This document shows, piece by piece, positions 14,605-23,997 of a stretch of DNA of 64,000 nt. This stretch comes from Elusimicrobiota bacterium (GTDB lineage Bacteria > Elusimicrobiota > Elusimicrobia > UBA1565). Below the pieces are notes generated by a model. That model was not told the DNA's origin. It worked only from the letters and a program-made list of their open reading frames with translations, and searched no databases. The stretch covers positions 12,457 to 76,456 of the forward strand of contig DMEZ01000032.1 in NCBI GenBank assembly GCA_003450735.1, written 5' to 3'. The position numbers and the translations under genes are program-made. Numbering within the stretch: the stretch's first letter is position 1; each line of letters begins with the position of its first letter.

Positions 14605-17583
14605 ATGCCCTTGAAGACCCTCGTCGTTCTGACGCTCGCGCTCGCGGCCTCCGGCCCCGCGGAGCTCTTCGCCGCCGGGGACAAAGCCCGGGGCCGCCGC
14701 TATTTCGACGAAGGCGTCGAGCTCTACCGGCGGGGCGACTTCGCGGACGCTCTCAGCGCCCTGACCAAATCCATCACGGAGGATTCCGGCTTCCTGCCGG
14801 CCCACGCGGTACGCGCCCAGGTGCGCCACGCGCTCGGGGACGAGACCGGCAAGGACGCCGACCTCAAGCAGGGCCTGCGCATCTCGAGCCTCCGCCATCC
14901 CGAGGACGCCGTGGCCCGCGGCAACGCCCGCCTGCTGGCCGGCGACCTCCAGAAGGCCAGGAAGGACTTCGAGCAGGCGCTCAAGATGGACCCCAGCAAC
15001 GCCGACGCCTTCCTCGGCCGGGGCCGAGCCTATCGCTCCGCGGGCGACCTGGTGAAGGCTTATAAGGACTTCACGGCGGCCCTCAAGCTCGACCCGAACC
15101 TGCTGCTCGCCCGCTACAACCGCGCCTACGCCCTTTACGAGCTGGGCAAGAAGGACAAGATCATCGAGGACCTGACCCGGACCCTCCAGGACAATCCGCG
15201 CTTCTACCTCCCCTACGGCCTGCTCGGAGTGCTCTTCGCCGAGAGGGGGGACACCGACCGGGCCCTGAAGGCCTACTCGAAGGCCATCCTCCTCAACACG
15301 GACTACGCGTACGGCTACCTCGGCCGTGCGGCCGTGCGCCTGAAGCTCGGCGACGCCAAGCTGGCCTTCAACGACTTCGACGAGGCTGTCCGCGCCTCCC
15401 CGGACGACTACGCCCCTTACTACAACCGGGCGGAGGCGCGCTACCGCAGGGGCGACCGCGAAGCGGCCCTGCCCGACTACAAGAAGATCATCGATCTGCG
15501 CCTGGACTGGCCCCCGGCCGGCCTGACGGTGGGGGACCGGCTCATGGAGTACGGCCACTACGAGGAGGCCCTGCGCCTCTACTCGAAGTCCCTCTCCATC
15601 GCCGCCTCCTCCCAGGTCTCCGGCGCGAACCGCTGGCTGGAGAAGGCCCTGCTCAAGCGCGCGGCGGCTTATCAGTCCCTGCGCGAGGATCCCCGGGCGA
15701 TGAAGGACCTCAACGAGGCCGTGCGCCTGAGCTCCACCTCGGTCGAGGCTTTGACCGCCCGCGGCCAGCTGACCTTGCGCATGGGCGGGGACGTCCGCAA
15801 GGCCGAGGACGACCTGCACCGCGCCCTGCGCCTGGACCCCGAGTTCGCGGCGGCGCTGGTCGCCCGGGGGAGCCTGCGGGCCCGGCTCGGCAAGACGGAG
15901 GAGGCCCTCAAGGACTTCACCGCGGCCATCGAGTCCGCCCCGGAGTACGCCGACGCCTTCAACAACCGCGGAGCCCTTTTCGCGAACGCGCTCAAGGACT
16001 TCGACCGGGCCGTGGAGGACATCTCCCGCGCGGTGGAGCTCGACGAGGGCAACGCCGGCTACCACCTGAACCTGGCCGCCGCGCGCATCCAGCGCCGGGA
16101 TTACTGGAAAGCGGTCGAATCCGCGGGGACGGCCCTGAAGCTGAAGGCGGGGCCCGAGCAGTGCCTGCTCCTCCTCTCGCAGGCCCAGTTCCTGCTGGGC
16201 GACCGCGTCAAGGCGGTCGAATCCCTCGAGGCGGCCCTCGGCAAGAACCCCCGCTCTACGGCCCTGCACACCATGCTGGGCAGCTTCCGCCTGCGCACCC
16301 GCGAGTTCCCCAAGGCGGTCTCGGACCTCAACCAGGCCCTCTCGCTCGACTCCCGCAGCGTGCGGGCCCTGGTCTACCGGGGGCTCGCCTACGGAGGCCA
16401 GGGAGAGTACAAGAAGGCCTTGAAGGACTTCGAGCGGGCCGCGGGCATCGACGCGAAGGCCGCCGACCCCCGGGCCTACGCCTGCCAGACTTACCGGCTC
16501 ATGGGGCGGAGCAAGGACGCCGTCCGCTACTGCAACTACGCCCTCGACATCGACGGCCAGCACGCCAACGCCCTCGCCAACCGCGGGCTGGCCTACCTGG
16601 CCCTCAAGGAGTACGCCCAGGCGGCCCGCGACCTCGCCGAAGCCAACCGCGACGGGGCCCCCTCGGCCGCCCTCGCCCTGGCCCGCTCCGTCGCGCACGC
16701 GGGCGCGCGCCAGTACAAGGAATCGGACGCCGCCTACCGCGAAGGCATGCTCATCGACTATCAGGCGCGCCTGGCCGACATCCACTTCGGCGAGGCCTCC
16801 GACAGCAAGAAGGAGTACCCCAACCTCATCGAGCCTTTCGACGACATCCTGACGCAGGACACGGAGATCCCCGAGTCGCACCTCGTCCGCGGGAACGCGC
16901 TCTCCAACGCGGGCCACTACGACCGGGCCATCCAGGAGTACACCCGGGCCATCGAGATCGACGGCAACCTGGCCGCGGCCTACCTCGACCGGGGCCTCGC
17001 CCTGATCGAGCAGCAGTCCTACGATTCGGCCGAGCACGACCTGCGCCGCGCCATCGACCTGGACGTGAAGGGGCCCCAGGCGAACATCGCCCTGCTGACC
17101 ATGCTGACCGCGCGCAAGCGCTACTCCGAGGGCCTCAAGTCCGCGGCCGAGGCCGTGCGCCTCTACCCGAAGAGCCCCGAAGTCTTCATCAAGGCCGGGA
17201 ACCTGCGCTATTTCCTCAACGACAGCGTCAAGGCCGAGGAGAACTTCGAGCTCGCCCTCAAGAACGACCGCGCCCACGCGGGGGCCCACAACGGCATCGG
17301 GCTCTGCCGCTTCGTGCGCAAGGAGCACAAGCCCGCCATCGAGAGCTTCAGCCGCGCCATCGTCCTGCGCCCGGACAGCGACCGGTTCTACCGCAACCGC
17401 GCCTCGGCCTACGTGAACATGGGGGACTATGCGAACGCCGCCAAGGATTATAAAATGGCGCTGGACGTGAACCAGGACCCCGAGATGGTCGAAGAATACC
17501 GGAAACTGATCCTCAACGCGCAGTCGCGCATCGTCGAAGAGGCCGCCCCCGAGGAGAAGACCAAGGACAAGAAGAGGAGATGA
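14605..17583 (+). CDS. Large exported TPR-repeat protein
   Basis: The protein has about 992 residues from ATG 14605, where a signal peptide begins (MPLKTLVVLTLALAASGPAELFA); a GTG 12 codons upstream is also open. Almost the whole length is tandem TPR motifs (repeated forms such as A-x2-YxxRG-x-A and A-x2-DF-x2-A-x-x-LDP), about two dozen units with helical linkers. There is no catalytic domain. It is probably a periplasmic or surface scaffold for protein complexes and might be a ligand for the TPR-receptor kinases nearby, but that is only suggested by position. The stop overlaps the metF start (ATGA). Confidence 0.85.
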   Translation: MPLKTLVVLTLALAASGPAELFAAGDKARGRRYFDEGVELYRRGDFADALSALTKSITEDSGFLPAHAVRAQVRHALGDETGKDADLKQGLRISSLRHPEDAVARGNARLLAGDLQKARKDFEQALKMDPSNADAFLGRGRAYRSAGDLVKAYKDFTAALKLDPNLLLARYNRAYALYELGKKDKIIEDLTRTLQDNPRFYLPYGLLGVLFAERGDTDRALKAYSKAILLNTDYAYGYLGRAAVRLKLGDAKLAFNDFDEAVRASPDDYAPYYNRAEARYRRGDREAALPDYKKIIDLRLDWPPAGLTVGDRLMEYGHYEEALRLYSKSLSIAASSQVSGANRWLEKALLKRAAAYQSLREDPRAMKDLNEAVRLSSTSVEALTARGQLTLRMGGDVRKAEDDLHRALRLDPEFAAALVARGSLRARLGKTEEALKDFTAAIESAPEYADAFNNRGALFANALKDFDRAVEDISRAVELDEGNAGYHLNLAAARIQRRDYWKAVESAGTALKLKAGPEQCLLLLSQAQFLLGDRVKAVESLEAALGKNPRSTALHTMLGSFRLRTREFPKAVSDLNQALSLDSRSVRALVYRGLAYGGQGEYKKALKDFERAAGIDAKAADPRAYACQTYRLMGRSKDAVRYCNYALDIDGQHANALANRGLAYLALKEYAQAARDLAEANRDGAPSAALALARSVAHAGARQYKESDAAYREGMLIDYQARLADIHFGEASDSKKEYPNLIEPFDDILTQDTEIPESHLVRGNALSNAGHYDRAIQEYTRAIEIDGNLAAAYLDRGLALIEQQSYDSAEHDLRRAIDLDVKGPQANIALLTMLTARKRYSEGLKSAAEAVRLYPKSPEVFIKAGNLRYFLNDSVKAEENFELALKNDRAHAGAHNGIGLCRFVRKEHKPAIESFSRAIVLRPDSDRFYRNRASAYVNMGDYANAAKDYKMALDVNQDPEMVEEYRKLILNAQSRIVEEAAPEEKTKDKKRR

Positions 17584-18449
17584 GGATCCCCGCCCTTTTC
17601 TCCCGCGGCGAGCCGGTCTTCTCCTTCGAGTTCTTCCAGCCCAAGAATCCCGAGGACCTGGCGGCCTTCCAAGCCACGGTCCGCAAGCTCAAGGACCTTT
17701 CCCCGGCGTTCGTGACCATCACCTACGGAGCGGCGGGCACCGCCCGGGAGGGCACCTTCGAGACCGCCGCCTGGATCAAGCGCGAGGCCGGCATCGAGAC
17801 CGCGGCGCACTTGACCTGCATCTCCCACACCCGCTCGGAGATCGAGCGGATCGTCGAAAGCTTCCGGAGGCTGGGCATCGAGAACGTGGTGGCTCTGCGC
17901 GGCGACCATCCCAAGGAAGGGCCCCTCCTTCCGCCGGAGCGCCGCGAACTGCCCTACGCCGCCGACCTCGTGCGCTTCATCCGCGCGCGGGGGGATTTCT
18001 CCATCGCGGTGGCCGGCTATCCGGAGAAGCACCCGGAGGCCCCCTCGATGGAGGAGGACCTGCGGCGCCTCCAGGAGAAGGTGGAGGCCGGCGCCGAGTG
18101 GGTCATCACCCAGCTCTTCTTCGACAACGCCCATTATCTCGATTTCGTCGCTCGGGCGCGCGCGCTCGGAGTGCGCGTCCCCATCGTGCCGGGCATCATG
18201 CCCATCACGAGCTACGCCCAGACCCGGAAGTTCACCCAGATGTGCGGCACCGCCATCCCCGAGCGCATCCTCGCGGATCTCGCGCCCATCGCGGCGGACC
18301 GCGAGAAGGTCGTCGCCTACGGCATCGACTACGCCTTCCGGCAGTGCCGGGAGCTCCTCGACCGCGGGGCCCCGGGCATCCACTTCTACACCCTCAACAG
18401 ATCGCACTCCACGACGGCCATCCTGTCGCGGCTCCGAGACAGTTGCTGA
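17580..18449 (+). CDS. metF: Methylenetetrahydrofolate reductase
   Basis: The protein has 289 residues, normal for bacterial MetF. Conserved pieces are SFEFFQPKN near the N terminus, the ALRGDHP loop, ITQLFFDNAHYL, and PGIMPITSY, all diagnostic of the FAD-dependent TIM-barrel enzyme that reduces 5,10-methylene-THF to 5-methyl-THF for methionine synthesis. The ATG overlaps the stop of the TPR gene by translational coupling; no metH or metE is present nearby. Confidence 0.94.
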   Translation: MRIPALFSRGEPVFSFEFFQPKNPEDLAAFQATVRKLKDLSPAFVTITYGAAGTAREGTFETAAWIKREAGIETAAHLTCISHTRSEIERIVESFRRLGIENVVALRGDHPKEGPLLPPERRELPYAADLVRFIRARGDFSIAVAGYPEKHPEAPSMEEDLRRLQEKVEAGAEWVITQLFFDNAHYLDFVARARALGVRVPIVPGIMPITSYAQTRKFTQMCGTAIPERILADLAPIAADREKVVAYGIDYAFRQCRELLDRGAPGIHFYTLNRSHSTTAILSRLRDSC

Positions 18450-18923
18450 TCATTCCTGCTTCAGTTTATGCTTCAGGAACAGCACATCCTGCCGGTCCTT
18501 GGGCCTATGGGTCTCTTTGGTCAGGATCAGAGTCTGCGCGTCCAAGTAAGGGATCTCCACGCCCTCGACGGTCTTCCGTAAGACATGAGGCAGAGCATCC
18601 GCATATACGACGCCGCAGGCTTTCCCGAGCAGATCCACGACGAAAACGTCCGCCACACGGACGACCTGATAATTCTGCACATCGGTTTCGACCAACTCCG
18701 CCGCAGCATTATCCGGCAAGCGAGAAAGCGCTGATTTGATCTTCTGAAGGTTCTCCTCAGACGGATCGACCAGCAGGTCCACATCCATCGTGCCCCGCGT
18801 GTAGCCATGAAGGATCATGGCGAATCCGCCGATCACCAGATAGCGTGCGCCCGCCTCGTTGAGCGACTTGCAAAGAAGAAGGAGATCCTCTAATCGGGGC
18901 GGGCGAGATGCCTCAGAGCCCAC
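18450..18923 (-). CDS. MNT/AbiEii-type nucleotidyltransferase
   Basis: The protein has 157 residues. The nucleotidyltransferase signature is visible: YLVIGGFAMILHGYTRGTMDVDLLV, that is GG-x-A followed by the DxD metal-binding pair. Such small enzymes are often toxin or antitoxin partners (AbiE-like or HEPN/MNT modules) or modify tRNA or proteins. The GTG start lies inside the end of the 66-residue upstream gene (34-base overlap), so the two are coupled. The local sequence is visibly richer in A+T and in rarer codons than its neighbours, consistent with transfer. The target is unknown. Confidence 0.8.
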   Translation of the reverse strand: MGSEASRPPRLEDLLLLCKSLNEAGARYLVIGGFAMILHGYTRGTMDVDLLVDPSEENLQKIKSALSRLPDNAAAELVETDVQNYQVVRVADVFVVDLLGKACGVVYADALPHVLRKTVEGVEIPYLDAQTLILTKETHRPKDRQDVLFLKHKLKQE

Positions 18924-19090
18924 TGCTCGGCCTCATCGAAGTCTTTGAACCGGTACACTCCGGTCGGACATAGTCCGCCGTCCCGCAGCCGAGAGATCGT
19001 GTCTAGGAGGATACCGGCGTCGTGGATGGAGTCGCTTTCCCCAGAACGCCGCGAAACCGTCTTTCCGATCTTCTCGTCGAAAGAGTCCAT
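18890..19090 (-). CDS. Small partner protein of the nucleotidyltransferase
   Basis: The protein has 66 residues starting at ATG 19090. It ends in VYRFKDFDEAEQWALRHLARPD, a pattern I associate with short proteins encoded just upstream of AbiEii-type nucleotidyltransferases; this is from memory and untested. It overlaps the downstream gene by 34 bases. Transcription probably starts one base before the ATG: -10 TACAAT (19098-19103, minus) and a partial -35 TTGCGC. It may be the antitoxin or specificity partner. Confidence 0.6.
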   Translation of the reverse strand: MDSFDEKIGKTVSRRSGESDSIHDAGILLDTISRLRDGGLCPTGVYRFKDFDEAEQWALRHLARPD

Positions 19091-19097
19091 CAATCAC

Positions 19098-19126
19098 ATT
19101 GTAGCCTGGCTGCGCCTGAGGCGCAA
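19098..19126 (-). promoter_or_regulatory. Near-leaderless promoter of the nucleotidyltransferase pair
   Basis: On the minus strand: -35 TTGCGC (19126-19121), a 17-bp spacer, -10 TACAAT (19103-19098) and predicted start 19091, one base before the ATG. Confidence 0.5.
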
Positions 19127-19155
19127 GGCCCCCGCACGATGTTGTACGATTATAT

Positions 19156-20826
19156 ATGCCTCCACGCGGACTAGGGGCCTGCGCAGCGGCCGCTTCGCTA
19201 GCCCTCCTGTTCGTTCCCGCCCGCGCGCAGGCTTCCACCGCCCCCGTCGCCGGGTTCCATTTCGAGACGAAGAACGTCTTCGACCCCGCCGTCCCCGGTG
19301 AGGACGGGTGGCTCTTCCGCCTCGCCAACCGCATCCACATCCCGACGAAGGAAAAGGTGCTGCGCCGAGAGATCCTGCTCAAGCCGGGCGAGCCCTACGA
19401 CCCGCTCAAGGCCCTGGAGACGGAGCGCAACCTGCGCGCGACCGGCTTCATCCGCAAGGCCGAGGTCCGTGAAGGCCCCCAAGGGGGCCTTCACGTCCTC
19501 ACCCAGGACGCCTGGACGCTCAAGCCCCAGCTCGGGGCCGGCACCGAGGGGGGGGACCACTACTTCATCGCGGGCGTCCAGGAGGACAACCTTTTCGGCT
19601 ACGGGAAGCTCCTCTCCTTCAACCACGCCCGCATCGGCTCGGACTGGCGCCAGGAGACCCGCTACGCCGACCCCCGCCTTCTCGGCTCCTGGTTCCGCTT
19701 CGTGGGCCTCTACTCCCGCACCTACTGGGGGAGCGATTTCGGCGTCATGACGGAGCGGCCCTTCTACTCGCTCGATACGGACTACGCGGGGCGCCTGGGG
19801 TGGGTCCGGACGGTCTCGGGGGTGGAGCTCTACCAGGACGGGGAGCAGCAGTCCAAGTTCATCGAAAACTACCGCACGGCGCAGTCGGGCGTCGGCTGGG
19901 CTTTCCGCCGCAGCGGGCGCCTCACCCAGCGCGCCTCGGCCGGCACCTTCTACGAGAAGGCCCGCTTCGACCCCACCGACGAGACCGCGCCGGGCACCCT
20001 GCCCTCCGACCGGGAACTCTCGGGCCCCGTCGCGGGCTACTCCCACGTCTTCGAGGACTACGTCAAGGAGACCGACATCGACGGCATGCGCCGGGTCGAG
20101 GACTACAACCTCGGCAACGAGTTCGACGTCCAGGCCGGGCCGATGCCCGAGGCCCTCGGCGGGGACCGCGACCGCTGGATCCTCTCGGCGCTGAGCCGGC
20201 AGGGCCTGCGCCTGGGCGCGGGCGGCTTCGCGCTCGCCTCGGCGGGCCTGAACGGACGGCTGGCCGGGGGCTCCCCCGAGAATTGGATCTTCTACGCGAA
20301 CTTGAACCTGTTCCGGAAAGCCGCGACAAAGATCCCGCAGACCTTTGTGGCGCACTTCGAGTTCAATACCACCGGCCGGCTCGACCGGGAGCGGCAGCTC
20401 CTCCTCGGAGGGAACACGGGCCTGCGAGGCTACAAGAACAACAGCTTCTCCGGCAGGCGCTCTTTGCTCCTCAACCTCGAGGACCGCCTGTTCTTCGGCC
20501 GGGAATGGTTCCATCTCATCTATCTGGGAGGCGCGCTTTTCATCGACTCGGGCATGATCGCGGGCGACGACCTCCACAAGAGCCGCCTCAAGACCGACCT
20601 CGGTTTCGGCCTGCGGGTCTCGCCCTCCCGCTCGGCCAAGGGAGGAGTCCTGCGCATCGACCTGGCGTATGCCCTCAACGACGGCCCCGGAGGCTCGCGC
20701 TGGGTGTTCTCCATGCGGGGAGGGCAGGCTTTCTCCATCTTCAACAGCACCAGCCGGAAGGTCCTCCAGTCCCCCGATTCCGTCCTGAGCGAGGAGTCCG
20801 CGGGGGAGCGGCTCCGCAAGAAGTAA
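19156..20826 (+). CDS. Omp85/BamA-family outer-membrane protein
   Basis: The protein has 556 residues: signal peptide (1-25), one POTRA-like domain (about 60-115: KVLRREILLKPGEPYD...LRATGFIRKAEVRE), then a beta-barrel with the Omp85 core motif region LLLGGNTGLRGYKNN followed by GRRSLLLNLEDRLFF. The RGY motif is the hallmark of the family. With a single POTRA it is shorter than BamA (usually five) and could be a TamA-like or surface-assembly protein. The AsmA-family gene just downstream is a typical Tam/Asm partner. The ATG is preceded at once by a TACGATTAT -10-like stretch with no ribosome site. Confidence 0.85.
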   Translation: MPPRGLGACAAAASLALLFVPARAQASTAPVAGFHFETKNVFDPAVPGEDGWLFRLANRIHIPTKEKVLRREILLKPGEPYDPLKALETERNLRATGFIRKAEVREGPQGGLHVLTQDAWTLKPQLGAGTEGGDHYFIAGVQEDNLFGYGKLLSFNHARIGSDWRQETRYADPRLLGSWFRFVGLYSRTYWGSDFGVMTERPFYSLDTDYAGRLGWVRTVSGVELYQDGEQQSKFIENYRTAQSGVGWAFRRSGRLTQRASAGTFYEKARFDPTDETAPGTLPSDRELSGPVAGYSHVFEDYVKETDIDGMRRVEDYNLGNEFDVQAGPMPEALGGDRDRWILSALSRQGLRLGAGGFALASAGLNGRLAGGSPENWIFYANLNLFRKAATKIPQTFVAHFEFNTTGRLDRERQLLLGGNTGLRGYKNNSFSGRRSLLLNLEDRLFFGREWFHLIYLGGALFIDSGMIAGDDLHKSRLKTDLGFGLRVSPSRSAKGGVLRIDLAYALNDGPGGSRWVFSMRGGQAFSIFNSTSRKVLQSPDSVLSEESAGERLRKK

Positions 20827-20837
20827 CCCAAATATCC

Positions 20838-20843
20838 TAGAAT
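20838..20843 (+). promoter_or_regulatory. -10-like element, near-leaderless AsmA start
   Basis: TAGAAT lies 7 bases before the AsmA ATG (20851), so transcription would begin at about 20850. No convincing -35 hexamer is seen. Confidence 0.4.
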
Positions 20844-20850
20844 CGCAGGG

Positions 20851-23085
20851 ATGAAGCGCTACCTCCGATGGGGCGCCGCGGCCGGCGCCGTCCTCTGCGG
20901 CCTCGTCCTGATCGGGGCCCTCCTCGTCCGCTTTCTGCTGCCGCTCGACCGCATCCGGGCCATGGCCGTGGAGGGGGCCGCCGGCCGCCTCGGGCGCGAA
21001 GTCCGCGTGGCCGGCATCTCGGCGGGACTGCGCGGGGCCGAGTTGAGGGGGATCGAGGTCTCGGAGGCCCCGGACTTCAAGGCCGGCACCGCGTTCCGGG
21101 CCGAGCGCCTCGTCGTCGGGGTGCGCTGGCTGCCGCTCATCCTCAAGAGGAACGTCCTCGTCGACGACATCCTGCTCTCCGACTGGGAAGCCGACGTGGT
21201 CCGGGCCAAGGCCGCCGCCAAGGAGGAGCCGGCTCAGGCCGGGCGGACTCAGGGTCCCGACAGGGCCCCCGGCATCGGCTCCCTGCGCCTCGAGAACGGG
21301 CGCGTGCGCTACCTGGATGAGGCGAGCGGCCTGAAGGCGGAGCTGGCCGAGGTGCGTCTGCGGGCCAAGGGGATCCGGCTCGATTCGCCCTTCCCGCTCT
21401 CGGCCTCGGCCTCGTTCGTCGTCCGACAGGGTCCCCGCCGGCACGAGGGGCGCTTCGAGCTCGAGGGCCGCTTCGACCCGGCCTCCGGCGACCTGAAGAG
21501 GATGGCGCTCGACCTCGACCCGCTCAAGCTGAAGCTCGGCGGGCTGTCCCTGGAGGCGGAGGGCCGGGTCGCGGACTTCGTTGAGCCGGGCGTCGACCTG
21601 GCCGTCAAGACGCGCTCCGCCCTCGGAGCGCTGGGCGCCGTGAACCCCGCCCTCGCCTTCGTGCCCATGCCGGCGCTGGAGGGGCGGCTCAAGCTGAAGA
21701 AGTCCGCCGACGAACTGCGCATCGAGGAGGCCCGCGTGAAGGGGCAGGGCCTTTCCCTCTCCGTCACCGGCAGGGTGCGCAAGCTTTCCTCCCCGAAGCC
21801 CGACCCGGACCTCTCGGCGTCTTTGACCGCGGAGCTGCCGGAGCTCTCCTCCAAGCTGATCAAGGCCTTCCTCGCCTCCGCGCCCGACCTCTCCCTCCCG
21901 CCGCCGAAGATCGACGTGAAGGCGCGCTGGAAGAACGACGTCCTGACCCTCTCGCCGGCACGGGTCGCCCTGGGCCCCGTCGAGCTCCGGGCCGATGGCC
22001 GCATCGCCTTCCCGTCCGGCCCTGCCCGCCTCGCCCTGAGCGTCGAGACCAACAGCTTCAAGGCGGAAGAGCTCGCCCGGCTGGCCCCGGCCCTCGCGGC
22101 CTACCGGCCCTCCGGGCGGGCCCGCGTGGCCGTGCGCGCGGACGGGGCCCTGCCCTCTCCCGCGCTGGAGGCTTCGGTCGCGCTGAGCTCGTTCGCGGTG
22201 ACCCTCGGGAGCCACTCCTTCTCCTCGGTGGAAGGCGAAGTGAAGGCGAGCAGCGGCCTGGTCACGGCGAGGCTCCGGGGCGGCTGGAACGGCGCGGACT
22301 TCCAGGCGGAGGGGAGCGGCAAGGGGTTTTTGCCCCCGAAGCTCCCCGAGCCCGAGGTCTGGCTGGAGGGCCGGCTCTCCCGCCTGGACTTCGCCCACCT
22401 TGCGCCGCAGGGCCCCTCGAAGGACGGCGGAGGAGGCGGCGGAGCCGCCGCCGCGCCGCCGAAGACCTACCGGGTCTCGGGCAAGCTCCTCGCGGACGCC
22501 CTCCAGGGGACGAACTTCGAGGCCGGCCCGAGCGAGGCGTCCTGGGACCTCCGCGGGGTCGGGGACGCCTCCAGGCTCACCGGCTTCCTGAAGCTGCGCG
22601 TCGGGCCGGGCAAGTTCGAGGACATCAAGAGCCTGGCGGAGGGCAAGCCCATGCTCCGGCTGGCCCTCATGCCCGTCCTCATCCTGCAGAAGGTGGCGAG
22701 CCTGGCCAAGGTGCCGTTCCTGCCCAGCTTCGACCGCGTGACCTTCAAGGAGATGACCGCGGACTACGCCCTGCAGAGCGGGGTCATGAGCATCCGGGAG
22801 AGCCACATGGATTCGAGCGCGGGCTTCGTGACCGCCAGCGGGACGGCGGACCTCGGCCGCAACGCCCTCGCCCTGCGCCTCGACACCAAGCTGGCGGAGC
22901 AGGGCCCCCTCCGCCTCTCCGGCCCCGTCGGCTTCACCGTCACCGGCACGCCGGCGGAGCCCGTCGTGAAGGTGGACCCGGTGAGCCTCCTCAAGCAGCC
23001 CGAGGTCGAGAAGGCCGTCGACAACGTGCGCAAGGCCGTCGAGGAGGGCGGCAAGCGCCTGCTGGAGAACCTCCTCAAGCGATGA
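20851..23085 (+). CDS. AsmA-family inner-membrane protein
   Basis: The protein has 744 residues. An N-terminal membrane helix (about 8-30) is followed by an AsmA-type N-terminal region (VRFLLPLDRIRAMAVEGAAG...LGREVRVAGISAGLRGAELRGIEV), long beta-rich repeats, and a C-terminal AsmA_2-like part (FDRVTFKEMTADYALQSGVM, then GFTVTGTPAEPVVKVDP). AsmA/TamB-like proteins bridge inner and outer membranes and are linked to phospholipid transport and outer-membrane assembly. It sits between an Omp85 barrel gene and a GspF-like gene; the ATGA overlap with the latter implies co-expression. Confidence 0.85.
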   Translation: MKRYLRWGAAAGAVLCGLVLIGALLVRFLLPLDRIRAMAVEGAAGRLGREVRVAGISAGLRGAELRGIEVSEAPDFKAGTAFRAERLVVGVRWLPLILKRNVLVDDILLSDWEADVVRAKAAAKEEPAQAGRTQGPDRAPGIGSLRLENGRVRYLDEASGLKAELAEVRLRAKGIRLDSPFPLSASASFVVRQGPRRHEGRFELEGRFDPASGDLKRMALDLDPLKLKLGGLSLEAEGRVADFVEPGVDLAVKTRSALGALGAVNPALAFVPMPALEGRLKLKKSADELRIEEARVKGQGLSLSVTGRVRKLSSPKPDPDLSASLTAELPELSSKLIKAFLASAPDLSLPPPKIDVKARWKNDVLTLSPARVALGPVELRADGRIAFPSGPARLALSVETNSFKAEELARLAPALAAYRPSGRARVAVRADGALPSPALEASVALSSFAVTLGSHSFSSVEGEVKASSGLVTARLRGGWNGADFQAEGSGKGFLPPKLPEPEVWLEGRLSRLDFAHLAPQGPSKDGGGGGGAAAAPPKTYRVSGKLLADALQGTNFEAGPSEASWDLRGVGDASRLTGFLKLRVGPGKFEDIKSLAEGKPMLRLALMPVLILQKVASLAKVPFLPSFDRVTFKEMTADYALQSGVMSIRESHMDSSAGFVTASGTADLGRNALALRLDTKLAEQGPLRLSGPVGFTVTGTPAEPVVKVDPVSLLKQPEVEKAVDNVRKAVEEGGKRLLENLLKR

Positions 23086-23996
23086 GCTTCCACGCCGCCG
23101 AGATCCGCCTGTTCCGCTCCCTGGGGGATTCCGCCCGGGCGGGCTTGAGCCCGGCCTCCACGCTCGCACGGCTCGCCGAGCAGGAAGGCGAAGGAGACCT
23201 GCGGGAGATGGCGCGCCGGCTGGAGGAAGGGGGGACTCTCTCGGAGGCGATGCGCGCCTTCCCGCGGCGCTTCCCTCGCTGGCAGACCGAACTCATCGCC
23301 GCCTCCGAGGCGGCCGGGCGTCTCGACACGGCCTTCTACGCCGTCGCCGAGAGCCTGGAGGTCTCACGCCGCTTCTGGCTCGGCCTCGCGCCCAAGGCCG
23401 CCTACCCGCTCCTCCTGCTCCACTTCACCCCGTTCGCGGTCTACTCCATGACCCTGGGCCTCGAGGGCGTCGGCCCGTACCTGTTCAAAGTCGTCTTGTT
23501 CCTGCTCCCCTTCTACCTGCTGGGAGGGGCGGCCTGGTGGCTGCTGAGAAGCCCCGACGCAGAGGCCCGGCTCAGGCGCCTGCCCTTCGCCAGGGGCTGG
23601 ATGAAGGCGCGCTTCTGCCGGATGCTCGCCCTCCTCATGCGGGCGGGCCTCAATTTCCCGAAAGCCCTCGAGCTCGCGCTCGAGGCCGCCGGGCTGAGCG
23701 CGGGACGCTCGCTGGACTCGGCTTTAGGGGGGGCGGGGTTCGCCGAGACCCTGGGGAGCCTGGGCCTCTTCGCGCCGACCGAGCTGGACGCCTTCAAGAC
23801 GGGAGAGCTCGCCGGGGCCTACGACCGCCAGCTCGACGTCGTCGCGTCGCTGACGGAGGAGCGCAACGAGGCCCTGCTCAGGACGCTCGCGGCCCTGCTC
23901 CCTCCGGTGATCTTCATCGTGGTGGCGCTCTTCATCGCGAGCATGATCCTGAGGTTCTACAGCCGCCTGTTCACGGGCGCGATGCCGGGCTTCTAG
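23082..23996 (+). CDS. Type II secretion / type IV pilus GspF-like protein
   Basis: The protein has 304 residues with three membrane helices and two T2SSF-type segments. The first (about 10-100) contains EGGTLSEAMRAFPRRFPRWQTELIAASEAAGRLD; the second (about 180-275) contains KARFCRMLALLMRAGLNFPKALELALEAAG and LDAFKTGELAGAYDRQLD. It is shorter than usual GspF/PilC (about 400 residues) and stands alone, without GspE, GspG or pilin genes nearby. It may be a divergent platform protein that works with machinery encoded elsewhere. Confidence 0.8.
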   Translation: MSFHAAEIRLFRSLGDSARAGLSPASTLARLAEQEGEGDLREMARRLEEGGTLSEAMRAFPRRFPRWQTELIAASEAAGRLDTAFYAVAESLEVSRRFWLGLAPKAAYPLLLLHFTPFAVYSMTLGLEGVGPYLFKVVLFLLPFYLLGGAAWWLLRSPDAEARLRRLPFARGWMKARFCRMLALLMRAGLNFPKALELALEAAGLSAGRSLDSALGGAGFAETLGSLGLFAPTELDAFKTGELAGAYDRQLDVVASLTEERNEALLRTLAALLPPVIFIVVALFIASMILRFYSRLFTGAMPGF

Positions 23997-23997
23997 G

